Source: Sipunculus nudus (taxonomy: Eukaryota > Annelida > Sipuncula > Golfingiida > Sipunculidae). From it: a stretch of DNA of 64,000 bases. Every line of letters starts with the position of its first letter. Within the stretch, counting starts at the first letter, position 1. The notes beneath the pieces were generated by a model. The model ran no database searches and was not told the origin of the DNA. It saw only the letters and a list, made by a program, of their open reading frames with translations. Where the stretch lies: NCBI GenBank assembly GCA_026874595.1, contig CM049315.1, positions 76,927,401 through 76,991,400 on the forward strand, given 5' to 3'. Below, piece after piece: positions 24,818 to 36,460 of the stretch. The position numbers and the translations under genes were made by a program.

Positions 24818-25058
24818 TGTGTGTGTGTTTCTTCCTGTGTTACTTAGCAGTCTTGAACGACATTTCATGAAATTTTAAGGCCTTTTCCGGAATGGGCCAA
24901 TAAAGAATCGATAACATTTTGGCATGGATCCCTCATTTGATCCGGATTAAGCAATATCATAAAGAATATTCACAAATGTACAGTCACTTAATTATGTACT
25001 AATGAATGCGAGGATACCAGCCGATTAAGTGAATGCAAACATTGCCTTGGAAGAAACA
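24818..25058 (-). repeat. Dispersed repeat family B, copy 2 (inverted)
   Basis: The reverse complement contains TTGCATTCACTTAATCGGCT, AATTAAGTGACTGTACATTT and GTGAATATTCTTTATG, in the same order as 60370-60650. The left end (GTGTGTGTTTCTTCC) matches the ACACAAACGGGG end of the family. Confidence 0.75.
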
Positions 25059-25417
25059 TTCCACAGAGGGGACCCCCCACATGACGAAGGCTTTTATTCT
25101 TGGAATGCAGATTTCTACTTCATTTGAAATTTTAGCAAAATAAAAATAAGTTCTAAGGTTCCGCGCATCAGACATGAATACAACTGTTCGTTATTATGGA
25201 AAGATTGTACCCGTTTAAATTGTGTGGCTTTTGCAAACACTACCGTTTATTTGAACATGTTTATACAGGGTATCACCCATTTAAACAGGGTCGTGTGATC
25301 TGCCATATGAGGGGTGCTGTTGGATAATACAGAAAGGACGATGTAAAATGCAATGGCAATATGATGAAAGTTACATCAGATAAAAGACATGAACACACAC
25401 ATACACACACGCATATT

Positions 25418-25420
<3 letters not shown>

Positions 25421-25480
<60 letters not shown>
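25421..25480. repeat. (TA)n microsatellite
   Basis: About 60 bases of TA, preceded by a CA-rich stretch (ACACACACATACACACACGC). Confidence 0.95.
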
Positions 25481-25481
<1 letters not shown>

Positions 25482-25825
25482 TATGACATGCAACACAATA
25501 TACAGTGCGCCATCGAAAATACGACAGTGGACCATAAGGAGGAGGGAGGGCAGCGCCATCTGGTATCAGTTTTAAAAACTATTTCGACTGCACGACACAT
25601 GGTGAATTGAATTGTCATGCCTCATAGCAGCTCCCCTGAAACAAATTTCAAAGTTTGGCCCACCATTCACTTGCTCAACACGTAAGTCAACAGACACTAT
25701 GACAAAGTTTCCAGGATATATAAATTTACTCAACTTCCATTTTAGATTGGCACGTCACTGAACATGATATGCAGAGAAATAATTTAAGCTTGTGCACATG
25801 AGTGACCTCGAAGCATTTTACATAG

Positions 25826-25907
25826 TTACATATACGCATAAAGCTAGCATTCCATATATGCGTATGCAGTGTGTATGCGTATGCATTAAGTATGCGTATG
25901 TAACTAG
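25826..25907. repeat. TATGCGTATG motif cluster with inverted ends
   Basis: GTTACATATACGCATA at the left and TATGCGTATGTAAC at the right form an imperfect inverted pair. Between them, TATGCGTATG recurs at about 16-20 base spacing. It may be the end of a transposon or a protein-binding cluster. Confidence 0.45.
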
Positions 25908-26079
25908 AAAACGGACCCCTGCGAGTCCATTAATAATACGTGTGTGTATACGGTAGGTATACAACAACTAGGGATGCCGTAAAGCGCGGCAGGAGCAGAG
26001 ATGTCATCTGCGAGAGGAATGCCCTATCCGTGACGTCAAGGTTTGAAATTTCCCCGTCCAATAACATGCGTATATTTTT

Positions 26080-27597
26080 AGCTCAGGTGACTGAAAGTCA
26101 CCTGAGCTATAGCAATCACTCGTTGTCCGTCGCCCGTCTGTCCGTCCGTCCGTTAACAGGGCACAAATCGTAAACGCTGCATGGACCTAGATAATTCTAA
26201 GTGAGAACCCAAGGAGGTCCATGTAAAATCTCCTAGGAAACCTTAAATTAGGTCAATGTGACCTATATTCTTCGCCAGGGTTTGCAAGTTTTAGGCTGGA
26301 AGGTTTTACCCTGGGGTAAAAGCTGGTTAAAACCGCCCCGCCTAAAACAGGTTTTAGGCAGGTTTTATGTGTAAATTTATGACTTATAAATTTAAAGAAC
26401 TACCAAAATGGCTCTCATGTTGCAAGGCTGTGCCGTTTTTAGCACTTAGAAAATCAGAGTTGTGTTAGTGTTCTGGGCTGCAAAACAAATATGTTCCACT
26501 CCACACGGAAACTGAAACATTGTGCGTCAACTGATGGAACACATCATCACCAAACATTTAATAAACTACTTATATATATAATAAACTACTTGGAATCTAA
26601 TAATATACTGTACAACCTCCAACATGGATTCAGAACTAAACGAACTACAGGAACACAGTTACTTACATTTGCTCAAGACATATTCAATAATCTTATAAAA
26701 CAACGAGCAAACAAATGTAATAATTAATGGACCATGCAAAGGCTTTTGACAAGGTGCCTAGCTTACAATAAGTTAAAACAAAAACTGGAAAGATATGGTG
26801 TACATGGACCCATCAGTAAATGGACAGAAAGTTTCCTATCAGCCAGAGTACAGCGGGTGGTATGTAGTGGAGAAACATCATTCTTTGGAGTAGTAACAAG
26901 TGCTGTACCCAAGGGATCGGTAGTCAGTCCAGTCTTGTTTCTGCTCTACATTAATGACCTCCCTGATGGGCTGAAATCATCATCTGATAACACCATCGTC
27001 TACATGCCTGTATCTTCAACCCAGATGATAACCCTAAGAAATGCAATGTTCTCAGAATCACTGAAAAGAAAAAAAAAACTCATGTACGACTATACTCTTA
27101 ATGAACACAGTTGGGTAGAGCAGGATTCAGCGAAATGCCTAGGAATTACAGGAATGCAGAACTGCACTTATAACATTGTTACCATGCCAAAAATGAAGTC
27201 AACGGCCCAGCTAGTTCTTCAGAACCGTCTGGGCCCAATTGCAAAATTATAACCTTTTTCAGCTGTTGATGTATGAAATTAATACTTTAGGTAAAATATC
27301 TTAGAAATAATTGAATGGATCTTTCTGAAAATTTGCGGGCTCATTTATCATAGATAGCCCTTTCAGCTGTGGAAGGCTGGTGGTGCCATCTACATTTTCT
27401 TTATTTTACGCTATTCTTTATTGTATTTTGTACTCAGAAATCACGGCTGGTCAGTTTTTATCAAGACACAAATCATAAATGCTTGACGTAGAAACTCTTT
27501 TTCATTATATCCTGGTGGGTCTTTGGTAAATCTCCTTGCATACCACAAAGCATATACAAGTCCGCGTAGCGTCATGACCCATGGATCACTTGTTTAA
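26080..27597 (+). mobile_element. Repeat element with terminal hairpin, carrying an RT fragment
   Basis: Begins with a perfect hairpin: AGCTCAGGTGAC (26080-26091), loop TGAAA, GTCACCTGAGCT (26097-26108). GTCTGTCCGTCCGTCCGTTA and a CACAAATCGTAAACGC block follow. A related ACACAAATCATAAATGC block lies near 27470, and the element appears to end at CCCATGGATCACTTGTTT. Elements with this hairpin, a GTCCGTCC tract and a CCCATGG...CTTGT end are, to my knowledge, common in bivalve genomes. Boundaries are approximate. Confidence 0.45.
26491..27252 (+). pseudogene. Decayed non-LTR retrotransposon reverse transcriptase
   Basis: Reverse transcriptase of the LINE class, which would copy element RNA into DNA at the insertion site. 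Visible blocks, in order: LQHGFRTKRTTGTQLL; a catalytic-region AKAFDKV in another frame at about 26734-26757; GVHGPISKWTESFLSARVQR; SAVPKGSVVSPVLFLLYIND, the conserved block after motif A; then SSDNTIVYMPVSS where the catalytic FADD motif would stand. A stop at 26725-26727, a frameshift around 26750 and loss of the second catalytic Asp show it is dead. Only about 250 codons remain of a domain that belongs to a much longer protein, and no endonuclease domain is visible. It lies inside the hairpin-ended repeat. Confidence 0.8.
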
Positions 27598-30500
27598 TTC
27601 ATTTGCTACAGTGACCGATCAAATCGTGCTGCATTCGCATACGTATATTCGCATAATCAGCAACCTTATGTGAAACAACCAATAGCAAATACACATTAAT
27701 CAGGCCTATTGTCAAAACACGCGGTAATCACCAGATATATATAGACTGTGAAACAAGTCATCATATAATGAATGTAACAGAAATAAATGTGATAGTGCGG
27801 GGTTTACTTTTTGTTTAATATAAACACAAATACTAAGATACTTACACGTCATAGGTTCTGGCCCGATCGCGAAAATTAAACCATCGCGAAACATTCAAAA
27901 TGCAGAAATAGCGAGACTTCGCGAATATGAAGCAAACCACAGTATATACAATCACTCCAAGAGAATATAATGATTCCATATACGGAATGTTACCTTAATT
28001 AACAAACCCAGTTAATTCTCATCCAGTAGCTGCTTATAGGTTTGGTAAAAGATATTTTAAAATTAAAACATGTAGACGCGATACGATATGTTTTGGTTTT
28101 CCTGGATAAAGAAGAAGAAGAAGAAGAAGATGATGATGATGATGATGATGATGGTGGATCTATTGCCTGGTTTCTATAGAATTCACATACAGGCTGAAAT
28201 AATATTGTTACATTTTTGTTAACACTTTACTGGCCAGGTGGCAGCACGGTTAGGGTCGCATGCAGCCCCTTCCCCTCTTTTAATTAATGGTGACAATTCC
28301 CAGTAGCTTCTTGTAGGACCGAAGCATAGTCTGAAGATATGGCACGTATTATAATGATATAAATTTAATATATAGGGACGTTGCTGGATTAGCAATATAG
28401 ATAGAAATGTCCCTCTCCATTAATATCCAGGTAATAGACAAAAGAAGAATGCTTTGTGTTTCGTTTTTTTTTTAAATTCATCCAGGGGAAATTCTATTTT
28501 CGCAATCCTAAAGAAATAAACTTTTAACGAACAGAATGAGCTCAGAATGAGAAGTCTCAGTCATAAGATAATTCATTGAGACAAATATTACCTCCGAAGT
28601 CTATTGGACTATGTGGAACGACTACATTATTCAAATGAGTCCACTTCAAACAAAAATCTTGATTTTAAACTCTTTATATTGGATATTCGAGTTTATCGTG
28701 ATTATTTCTGTGTTAGTTGGCATATGTTTTTTCGGTTTGAGGTTTGAATACATCGTTGTTTGTTAATTATAGATGATTTGACAGTGTTGTTTTTGTCATA
28801 TTTATCTTTCCTATATGACCTTATTTCAATGTACCTTTCGGATGTTGGTGGTTTTGCAGATAACAATCAGTGATATTTATCATTTAAGCCTAAAGGTGAT
28901 GATGAAATAAAAGCTTTTGGGGAAATGATATCCTGTGTTGGTGCAGTAAGGGAGTGGATGCTCTAACATAAACTAAAAATCAATGACAATTAGACAGAAA
29001 TGTTCTAAATCTTACATGTAAAGTGATAATTTATCAGTGTTTTAATGTTTATTTTACGTATGTATTCTTGATTTTGTAAACCGATGTCGAGTATTGTATT
29101 ATATGTATGGGAGATTTAAATAATCTAATAAACTACAACTATAACTACCGATACAGGGATAAAGCTTTATATGCTTGATTTCTTTAATATTCTGTCAGTT
29201 TTTTATACTTATATGAGTGCCCCCCCCCCCCCCACCGTCTGAACGTCCTAGTTTATGCGTCTTTTTCCCTCGGACTCGAGATGGACTCGGCCCGTGTCCA
29301 AGTACAAATCTAAATCTCTTATAATAAGTGGATCAGTTTCGAGTCCTATGCATTGCTATTAAACAATACCGATTCACTGGCTTCTTTCTATGCGTAGGGT
29401 TTATGTATAAACATTATTTACATAAATCTTCCTCTTTGTTCGATCATACCATATCGGCTGATTATTTTCGAGGAAACCACCCCCTCTCCTCCCCCCCCCC
29501 CCCCATCCCACGGGTGACCAAACCATGTTCATTTTAGATTTTGTTAGTACCCATAGATGGCGCTATAGAACAGACTGGCTGGTTTTCTAGGTCAAGCAAA
29601 CGTATTCCAAATCTCATTACATCTAATACTTATAAAAGGAATTCAGTTCACGTTTGTTCGCAGTGTTCTCTAAAACCGCGTTGTGTACAATATTGTGCCA
29701 TACATCATTTTAAAGGTTATTATCCCCGCAGTGACATAGGCGATATGAAAATAAATAATCTTTAATATATATGTAATTTTGAGTGATTATTCCGTTTTTT
29801 TACCGAGCACAGCCGAACTGCCTTCGACAATCACCGGAATGCGTGCATCGTGGTCACTTAACCTCTAACACTAAGGACTATTGTTCATATGAATAACGCT
29901 TGCTTTCAATGAGGGATTTGACTCTCGTGCGTGGTCAGTAAAAGAAAAAACACATGTTTCTCGCTTTATGAAATGGAGAGTTCAACCCAGGAGGAAAAAT
30001 GACAAAACCTAATTCAAGGTCCCAATTTCAGGAACAGGGCTTGGGTGGTGTCGGCGGTCTGAAAATGGGATACGGACCCACTGCATGGAGTCTCGCTGGG
30101 TCCGCTTCTGCTACTTACGATGTATACATATTTCTGTTTCCTTCTTCAGGAACAGTTTCCTTGCAACGTGCATTTGTGTTCCTCACATCAACCTATTCTT
30201 TATACGTCCAACGATAGAAACCGGTCAAATATCAACGTAACACTGTATGCCTCCGGGTCTCATTCCGGTTCGCAATGTAAACCATCACTGACCAGGTCTT
30301 TAAGGTAAAGATACCGGGATATGATTTTTGCCACGAGCACAGCGCCACAAAATAACAGTAAAAAATTATTTGTACATATCGTATTCCGAGAGTATCCCAC
30401 TAAAAATCTATATTTTCTTTTAACTTTTATAATAAAAAAATGAGCCAACATTCAATATCTCAGTAAATTTATCTCCCAAACCGCGGTAAAAAGCCCGGTA

Positions 30501-31437
30501 TACCGGGTTTATCAGCTAGTTATCATATAACTGGTGATGACTGGTACAAACTTGAAATAAACAAAATCCCACTAAAATCTTATTTTAACCTTGAGGTGAT
30601 TTTTTACAAACTTTGCATGATGACAGGAGGTCTGATGACATGTGAATGATGAAGGAGAACTGAAAAACAAGGCCAAGAGTCTCATATAGTCCACCTGCAT
30701 GTGTTTAAATAGAAAGAAGCCATTATATCAAAAACTTTGGCAAGAACCCATTTCATATTAAAAAAAAAACAAAAAAAACATGCTAAATATAAGCTTTGGT
30801 AAAAAATGAATAGTTGCCTTTTTAAAATTAATCCCATTATTTTACTTTAATCGAATGATTAAAGAATCCAATGAAAACCACTTGAATGCAGTTTCATGAC
30901 TAATTTTAAAAGTGTTAAAAAATGGAGATGACCCCCCCCCCCCCCCCCCCCCCAATTTACCAAGTTATAGGCTTTTACCAAGATTGGTATGTGTGTGAAA
31001 TAGAGTTAAAATGCACACAGCATTTGCTAAGAAGATGCATGTATCCGTTTTGTCTGAATTTAATGAAAGGGCACGAACCAGAGTCAAAATACTTATGTCT
31101 CACAGTGTCCCACATGATAATGACAAATTATGTACTATTTTGTAAATGTTTGTAATTTGGGACATAAGAGGCCCTCAACATCTATTGCCATCTGGCGAGA
31201 ATCATATCAACTAAAACACTTCAGCACGAGGAATTTGTCAAGTAAATTCATGATTTATTCGGTAGGTGTTTTTTATCACAAATGTTAGGCATGTTTTTAC
31301 ATTAGATTAATCTGAGCTTAAAAATTATCCCTGAAATATGAAATATAAATATGAAAAGTGCACGCAAGACATAATACCCGAGTAAAAATTAAAGGTTATA
31401 TGCTATGACAGTGCAACAGTATATTAACGATATAACC
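27598..31437. other. Unassigned intergenic DNA
   Basis: AT-rich, with homopolymer C runs at 29221-29233, about 29489-29504 and 30932-30953. Readings at 29541-29765 and 29999-30217 are unrecognisable. No RNA gene or TE copy that I can name. Confidence 0.5.
28109..28152. repeat. (AAG)n(ATG)n microsatellite
   Basis: AAG triplets run directly into ATG triplets. Confidence 0.9.
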
Positions 31438-32605
31438 TTATGAACGAGTACTGAATGAACGAGTATCGTATGAACGCGTACCGTATAAACGAATACCACA
31501 TAAATCAGTACTGTATGAGTCCCCTATGAACGAATACAGTATGAACGAATACTGTATGAATGAGTACTGTATGAACGAGTACTGTATTAACGAGTACCAC
31601 CTGAATGAGTCCCATATGAACGAGTACCAAATGAACGAGTATCGTATGAACGAGTACCGTATGAACGAGTTCTGTATGAACGAGTTCTGTATGAACACCG
31701 GCTTCTGTCGCTCAGGGCTAGAGCACAGGACTCAAAGCCGGGAGATCGTGAGTTCGAATCTCAGCCGAGGCGGTGAGATTTTTCACGGTCGGCCCCCATC
31801 CAGGGTGAGCGCTTGCAGGCTTTATGGGAAGGCCGTGCCGAACGGCCGCGTTTCACTCACTGACGAGTGCGCCTTTCGGGGGCTCATCGGTGGTATGACC
31901 CAGTAATGGGGACGATTACACACCCAGGGCCCGCAGGTGCAGTAGTCACCGGGCCTGGTTAACGCCAGGATATTAAATGAGAGGAAGGGTGTGATACTGC
32001 CCTGTCACTTAGTCCGAAACCGAAATGGAATTCTGCAGAAGTACATATATGTAGTTAATTAAGCATTAAAAAAATGGAGGTGGTTACCTCCACACACAAA
32101 AAAAGAGAGTACTGTATGAACGAGTCCTGTATTAACGAGTTCCATATAAACGAGTATCACATGATCGAGTTCCCATATGAACGATTACCGAATGAACGAG
32201 TATCGTAAGAAGGAGTACCGTATGGATGAGTACCATATGGAGAGTGCCTTATTAGCGAGTACCATACTGCGGGTTACCTTATGGATGAGTACCAAATGAC
32301 CATAATGGTTTTGATAAAATCGTGTATACTTACCGTTCATGCAGAATGAGTTCCGTATGAACGGCTGATGTGTGAACGAGTACTTTATGAATGAGTACCG
32401 TATGAACGAATATCGTGTGAAGGAATACTGTGTTGACGGACCCCATATAGATGTATACGAGAATACTATATGAACGAATCCTGTTTGAACGAATTCCATA
32501 TTAACCAATTCTGTATGAAAGAAAGCCGTTAAAAAATACTGTATGGAAGAATAACGTATCAAAGAATATCGTCTCAACTCAGAATGTACAAACGAATAAG
32601 GTATT
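31438..32605. repeat. 15-bp minisatellite interrupted by a SINE
   Basis: Unit of the type TATGAACGAGTACCG, about 17 copies at 31438-31697 and about 30 more degenerate copies from 32108 on. Its length is a multiple of three, so both strands read as pentapeptides (YRMNE on plus, FIRYS on minus) without stops. These are repeat artefacts. The right-hand part decays gradually to about 32605. Confidence 0.9.
31698..32104 (+). mobile_element. tRNA-derived SINE, copy 3 (best preserved)
   Basis: Head CCGGCTTCTGTCGCTCAGGG with an A-box-like region at about 31707-31724 and an intact B box GTTCGAATC at 31752-31760. The body follows (GAGATTTTTCACGGTCGGCC, GAGTGCGCCTTTCGGGGGC, ACACCCAGGGCCCGCAGGTG), then the tail GGAATTCTGCAGAAGTACAT and GGAGGTGGTTACCTCC, and an A-rich end. 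It sits inside the 15-bp minisatellite, whose units resume right after it. No clear target-site duplication is visible, which is expected if the target was itself repetitive. Confidence 0.88.
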
Positions 32606-33445
32606 AACAAATACATATGATCACCTGATTAAGTTTAACCCTGTACTTCAGGCTGAAGAGAAATAAATTCCGATGTTACAAAAACCCATGTTAAAGGTTA
32701 GCCCTTGAGCATATGTATCCCAAGAACAGATTTTTTAAATGTTACATTCATTTCCTTGTAGTGTTCATAGATATTGGTCAGTAAGTCGATATGATAAGCT
32801 GCATCATATTTAGTTTCATTGGATGAATGTAAAAGATATAAAAAAAAAATGTATACCATATACATCTTAAATGTGTCATAACATAAGAAGGAATAATTTT
32901 GATGAAATTGTGTATACTTAATCTCTCTGTGAGCCAGCAGCAAGCCAGACAGCACTGCCATCTTGAGACCACGTTAAGAACTATGAACTGAGCTGGCACA
33001 TGGTGTTGGTACTTTTAACGTATGGGGCGAGGCATTACGTTTACAGTCAGTTGTTTGCTTGGATTACCAACTTTACTAAAAAATATGAACAGACTCATAT
33101 AACATATTTTAAGGGTAAGGATAACATCTAAAGAACAGAATATTAAGATCTAATTTACACCAAAACAATGTTTTTTAAAGGATTCTTAACCATTGCGACA
33201 TGGCACGATTTCATTATTCCGGCGTAGGGTCCTTCACAAGTAATATGGGCCGCATCATCCCTTTCCTTGTATTCATATATTTCCTGCATTTACGTAGCAC
33301 ACGTTACAGTCTGATCAGGTTCTTGGCGGCGGTTTACATGTGGTCTCCCACGGCTTTCTTATACTGATCCGGATATGTACGGGAACCTGTCTGGGATTAA
33401 GAAAAGGAGGGTGGGTGCAAGATGACATATCCTTGATATTAAGTA
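32606..33445. other. Unassigned
   Basis: A 25-30 base segment around TTTTGATGAAATTGTGTATA at 32895-32920 resembles 32307-32333 inside the degenerate array. No gene is visible. Confidence 0.45.
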
Positions 33446-33624
33446 CAGTAAAATCTCGCCCTACAACGACCCCGCTATCACGACGCCCGCCGCTAAGACG
33501 ACCATTTGTTTTGGTCTTGGGCTAAAGTAAATCAAAATCATAAAAACCTCCCGCTAATACGATCACCTTGCCAACACGACCAGTTTGACTGGTCCCGGAA
33601 GTTGTTCGTGTTAGCGAGATTTCA

Positions 33625-33627
<3 letters not shown>
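33446..33627. mobile_element. Tigger/pogo-like MITE
   Basis: A 182-bp element with terminal inverted repeats CAGTAAAATCTCGC at the left and GCGAGATTTCAGTG at the right, flanked by TA on both sides (33444-33445 and 33628-33629). The CAGT-A/G-AAA...CTCG ends and the TA target duplication fit the Tc1/mariner-pogo group. Internal repeats of the kind ACGAC...CGCTA are present and there is no transposase, so it is non-autonomous. Confidence 0.7.

Positions 33628-33679
<52 letters not shown>
33628..33679. repeat. (TA)n microsatellite
   Basis: TA tract beginning exactly at the TA target duplication of the adjacent MITE. Confidence 0.9.
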
Positions 33680-33680
<1 letters not shown>

Positions 33681-33854
33681 GTGTTTATGTTTGTAAGGGT
33701 GTATGTATGTGTGAATATATGTATGTATGTATGATGTTTTAACTTTGAACCACTATGCCCTTTGAGAACATAGTAAATATGATGAACATATGGGAAAGCA
33801 GAAAGCCGACAGTATAAACAATGGTAGATATGTAGTCTGAGACCACATGCATAC

Positions 33855-33933
33855 CTCCGTCAGAAACCTAAGCAAACTTTTGTGTGTTGTACACAGAACA
33901 GACCAATGATTGTCACGGTCAGCTAGGTCAGCC
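33855..33933 (-). CDS. Possible internal exon, unidentified gene
   Basis: 79 nt between a good acceptor (ATTCTGTTTTTCTAG) and a donor GACGGAG/GTATGC. Only the phase-2 frame is open, and it gives ADLADRDNHWSVLC then TTHKSLLRFLTE. The phase does not join directly to the candidate exon at 35424-35727, so an intervening exon would be needed. The product is not recognised. Confidence 0.25.
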
Positions 33934-34013
33934 CTAGAAAAACAGAATAAGTAAATCAGTAAATTCCCTCGGCTGGAACAAAGAAACTGTCCTGTCTCAT
34001 TATGGAAAATATG

Positions 34014-34069
<56 letters not shown>
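34014..34069. repeat. (ATA)n microsatellite
   Basis: About 56 bases of ATA/TAA triplets. It reads as poly-Tyr on minus, an artefact. Confidence 0.95.
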
Positions 34070-35423
34070 TAGACCTCTTGTAACCCCATTCTCCAATATT
34101 GGATATTCGCACTGATCTAACTTTTAACTGTCTCTGATAGTTTTGGAAGGAGAATATAGAGTTCTGCAAAACATGAAATGAGTTTACATGGCTGAATTGA
34201 AAATGCTGACGTCACATTTTCGTTATTTCTTATTATAAAAAAAACTTAAACAAATTCATAAAAAACTTTACCCTGTACTTCTACGTTATAAATACGTCTT
34301 TTGATAGATTTAAACAAGTTCTGGGTTCAGCAGGTTAGGGGGAGATTGCCTGTCAACCGGAAATGACCGGAAGTGGTGTATCCTTAAGATTGCTAATGCT
34401 AAGTAAAAACTGATAATGAAGCAAAGAGAGAAGTCATTGATGAAAATAGATCTTGAAATTTAAGCCTCTGTATTTCGATGCTGTTTTCTTTGATTGTAAA
34501 AGTAAAAAAAAAAAGAAACAATAATTTCAAAGACTAATGACCACATCAAAGACTAATAGTTTCATGAAAGAGTTGTTAACACGTCCGTTGTGTCATGGTT
34601 CTGTGTGCCAACTCGAAAGGATGGCACATTATGTTTGTGAACACTGCTGCCCTCTAGAGGGCAGGCGATAAACAACATTGCATAACCCATAATATCGCTC
34701 ATCCTTATGTGATTTTTGAATTGAGACAACACTTTATTTACACTTATATGTACAGTGTGGACCTTTGTTTATTATATTCGAATGAAAATTCTTAACCTGT
34801 CATGTTGTTTCACATATATATGCATAGATCTGGATTTAAACAATATCCATGCCGCACAACGGTAATAATTAAGTGAGCTGGGCATTAATAAAGTTTTGTT
34901 TTTAGAGGTTCAAGTTAGATGCGACTATGTCTTGTGCAACATAACCTTATATCTCAAACATGCGCATTAGGCGTATTTGAGCAGGGTCCGGGTCGATGAT
35001 AATCAAGTATTCAGTTACTTAATATTAATAAACAGGAGGCAGAATGCAACTATATATTATAGCAAAGATGCTATGTATTACTGTTATATGACCACAAATA
35101 TGTTAATTAACATTATTATTTTTATTACGTACGTAGCATGGATTGTCAGATATATTTACGTTCAAAACATAGCTTTTCAAGGTGAACCCTGTTTCGTTAA
35201 TGCCCCCCCCCCCCCGGTGCCCCCCCCCCACCCAAAAAAAAAGGTTCCGCCTTGGACTCCCGTAGACGTGTAGGTTAATAACCCCGAAGAATACATATCA
35301 GATATCGCCGATAGGTGTCTCTAGTTAAATATAAAAGGTCTATTGACACGAAAGATGTTGAGTAAGCAACTTATTTTATCACAAATTGGGATGGATTGTT
35401 GGAGGATGACACATACATCTTAC
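34070..35423. other. Unassigned
   Basis: Contains the 18-bp palindrome at 34647-34664 (separate entry) and a C-rich stretch at about 35203-35230. A 98-codon plus-strand reading at 34977-35273 runs through the C tract and is probably chance. Confidence 0.5.
34647..34664. promoter_or_regulatory. Palindromic CTCF-like site
   Basis: The 18-base perfect palindrome CTGCCCTCTAGAGGGCAG. Each strand matches 13 of 14 positions of the CTCF core consensus CCASYAGRKGGCRS. CTCF is present in many bilaterians, but binding here is inferred from the motif alone. Confidence 0.3.
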
Positions 35424-35727
35424 CAAGGACTAGAATCTGTGCGGGCACGACATCCCGACCAATGACGGGAACTTCAGAGTGACAGCTGCTATCACCATTA
35501 AATGAAACAACGTCTGAAACACAGACGACTTTTACATGGGCCCACCCCGTCTCATTGTAATAGACTTTTTGTGTCAATTCTAAGTCCGCTGAGCACCTGC
35601 TGGAACGACAAGTTATCGTCCGTCTGGAGTTAACACCAAGTTTAAATGTTAAACCCACTGAAATGTTGATCATGAGTTCACCGGCAGGGATAGCGTGATA
35701 GGCTGAGGATGGTGTCACATGATCTTC
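35424..35727 (-). CDS. Probable exon of an extracellular protein, unidentified
   Basis: 304 nt bounded by acceptor CTCTTCTGCCGCAG (before 35727) and donor GTCCTTG/GTAAGATG, open throughout in phase 0 and ending in phase 1. It begins EDHVTPSSAYHAIPAGELM. It then reads NISVGLTFKLGVNSRRTITC, DLELTQKVYYNETGWAHVK and VCVSDVVSFNGDSSCHSEV, and ends PAQILVLG. Two N-glycosylation sequons (NIS, NET), four or five cysteines and alternating hydrophobic strands suggest a secreted or ectodomain beta-sandwich. I do not recognise the family. The neighbouring candidate exon at 33855-33933 could belong to the same minus-strand gene. Confidence 0.45.
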
Positions 35728-35734
35728 CTGCGGC

Positions 35735-35737
<3 letters not shown>

Positions 35738-35778
<41 letters not shown>

Positions 35779-35815
35779 GAGAGAGACAGAGAGAGACAGA
35801 CAGACAGAGAGAGTT
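35738..35815. repeat. (GA)n microsatellite
   Basis: GA tract with GACA interruptions. On the minus strand it supplies the pyrimidine tract just upstream of the acceptor of the exon at 35727. Confidence 0.95.
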
Positions 35816-36126
35816 ACAATGTGTTACACACATACACGTAACACTACGTCACACACACATCGAATACCATATTTGTTTGTATTTCTTGGTGTTCATACTT
35901 TGGATTATGGGTTGTACGTTTTTACTGTAATTTAAGAAAAAGACAACACTGCGTTTTTGGGAAAAGTCTAACCTTTTTCGTGAACGACATAACACGAGAA
36001 CGCCCTGTATACATTGTTTTGTGCGAGGAGAAAGTGTTAAAATCATCGGAATGTTATGTATCGTTCTGGGGGATCGTTAACACGCGAAATGGGGCCTTTA
36101 ATGAATTTAGACAAGCATACAGTATG

Positions 36127-36175
<49 letters not shown>

Positions 36176-36403
36176 CTTGGCCAATTAACAAATAGCGTGA
36201 GACACCCCCGTTGGTGTAGCTTTTTTTTTGGTATTTTAATTGTAAAATATCGGGCTGTACGCCTCAGAGGGATTCTTTAAATAGTATAAAAAATGTTTGG
36301 TTGTCAAGACTGCCGGTTCTACTGTTTGTCCGTCCCAGAGGGATGTCGGCAGACCGGGGTTTCCCTGTATGTTAGATATTATCACAGTCCTGTGATATGA
36401 CGT

Positions 36404-36460
<57 letters not shown>

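Noticed and set aside
31438-32616. FIRYS / YRMNE pentapeptide repeat protein
   Set aside because: It is the translation of a 15-bp minisatellite interrupted by a SINE.
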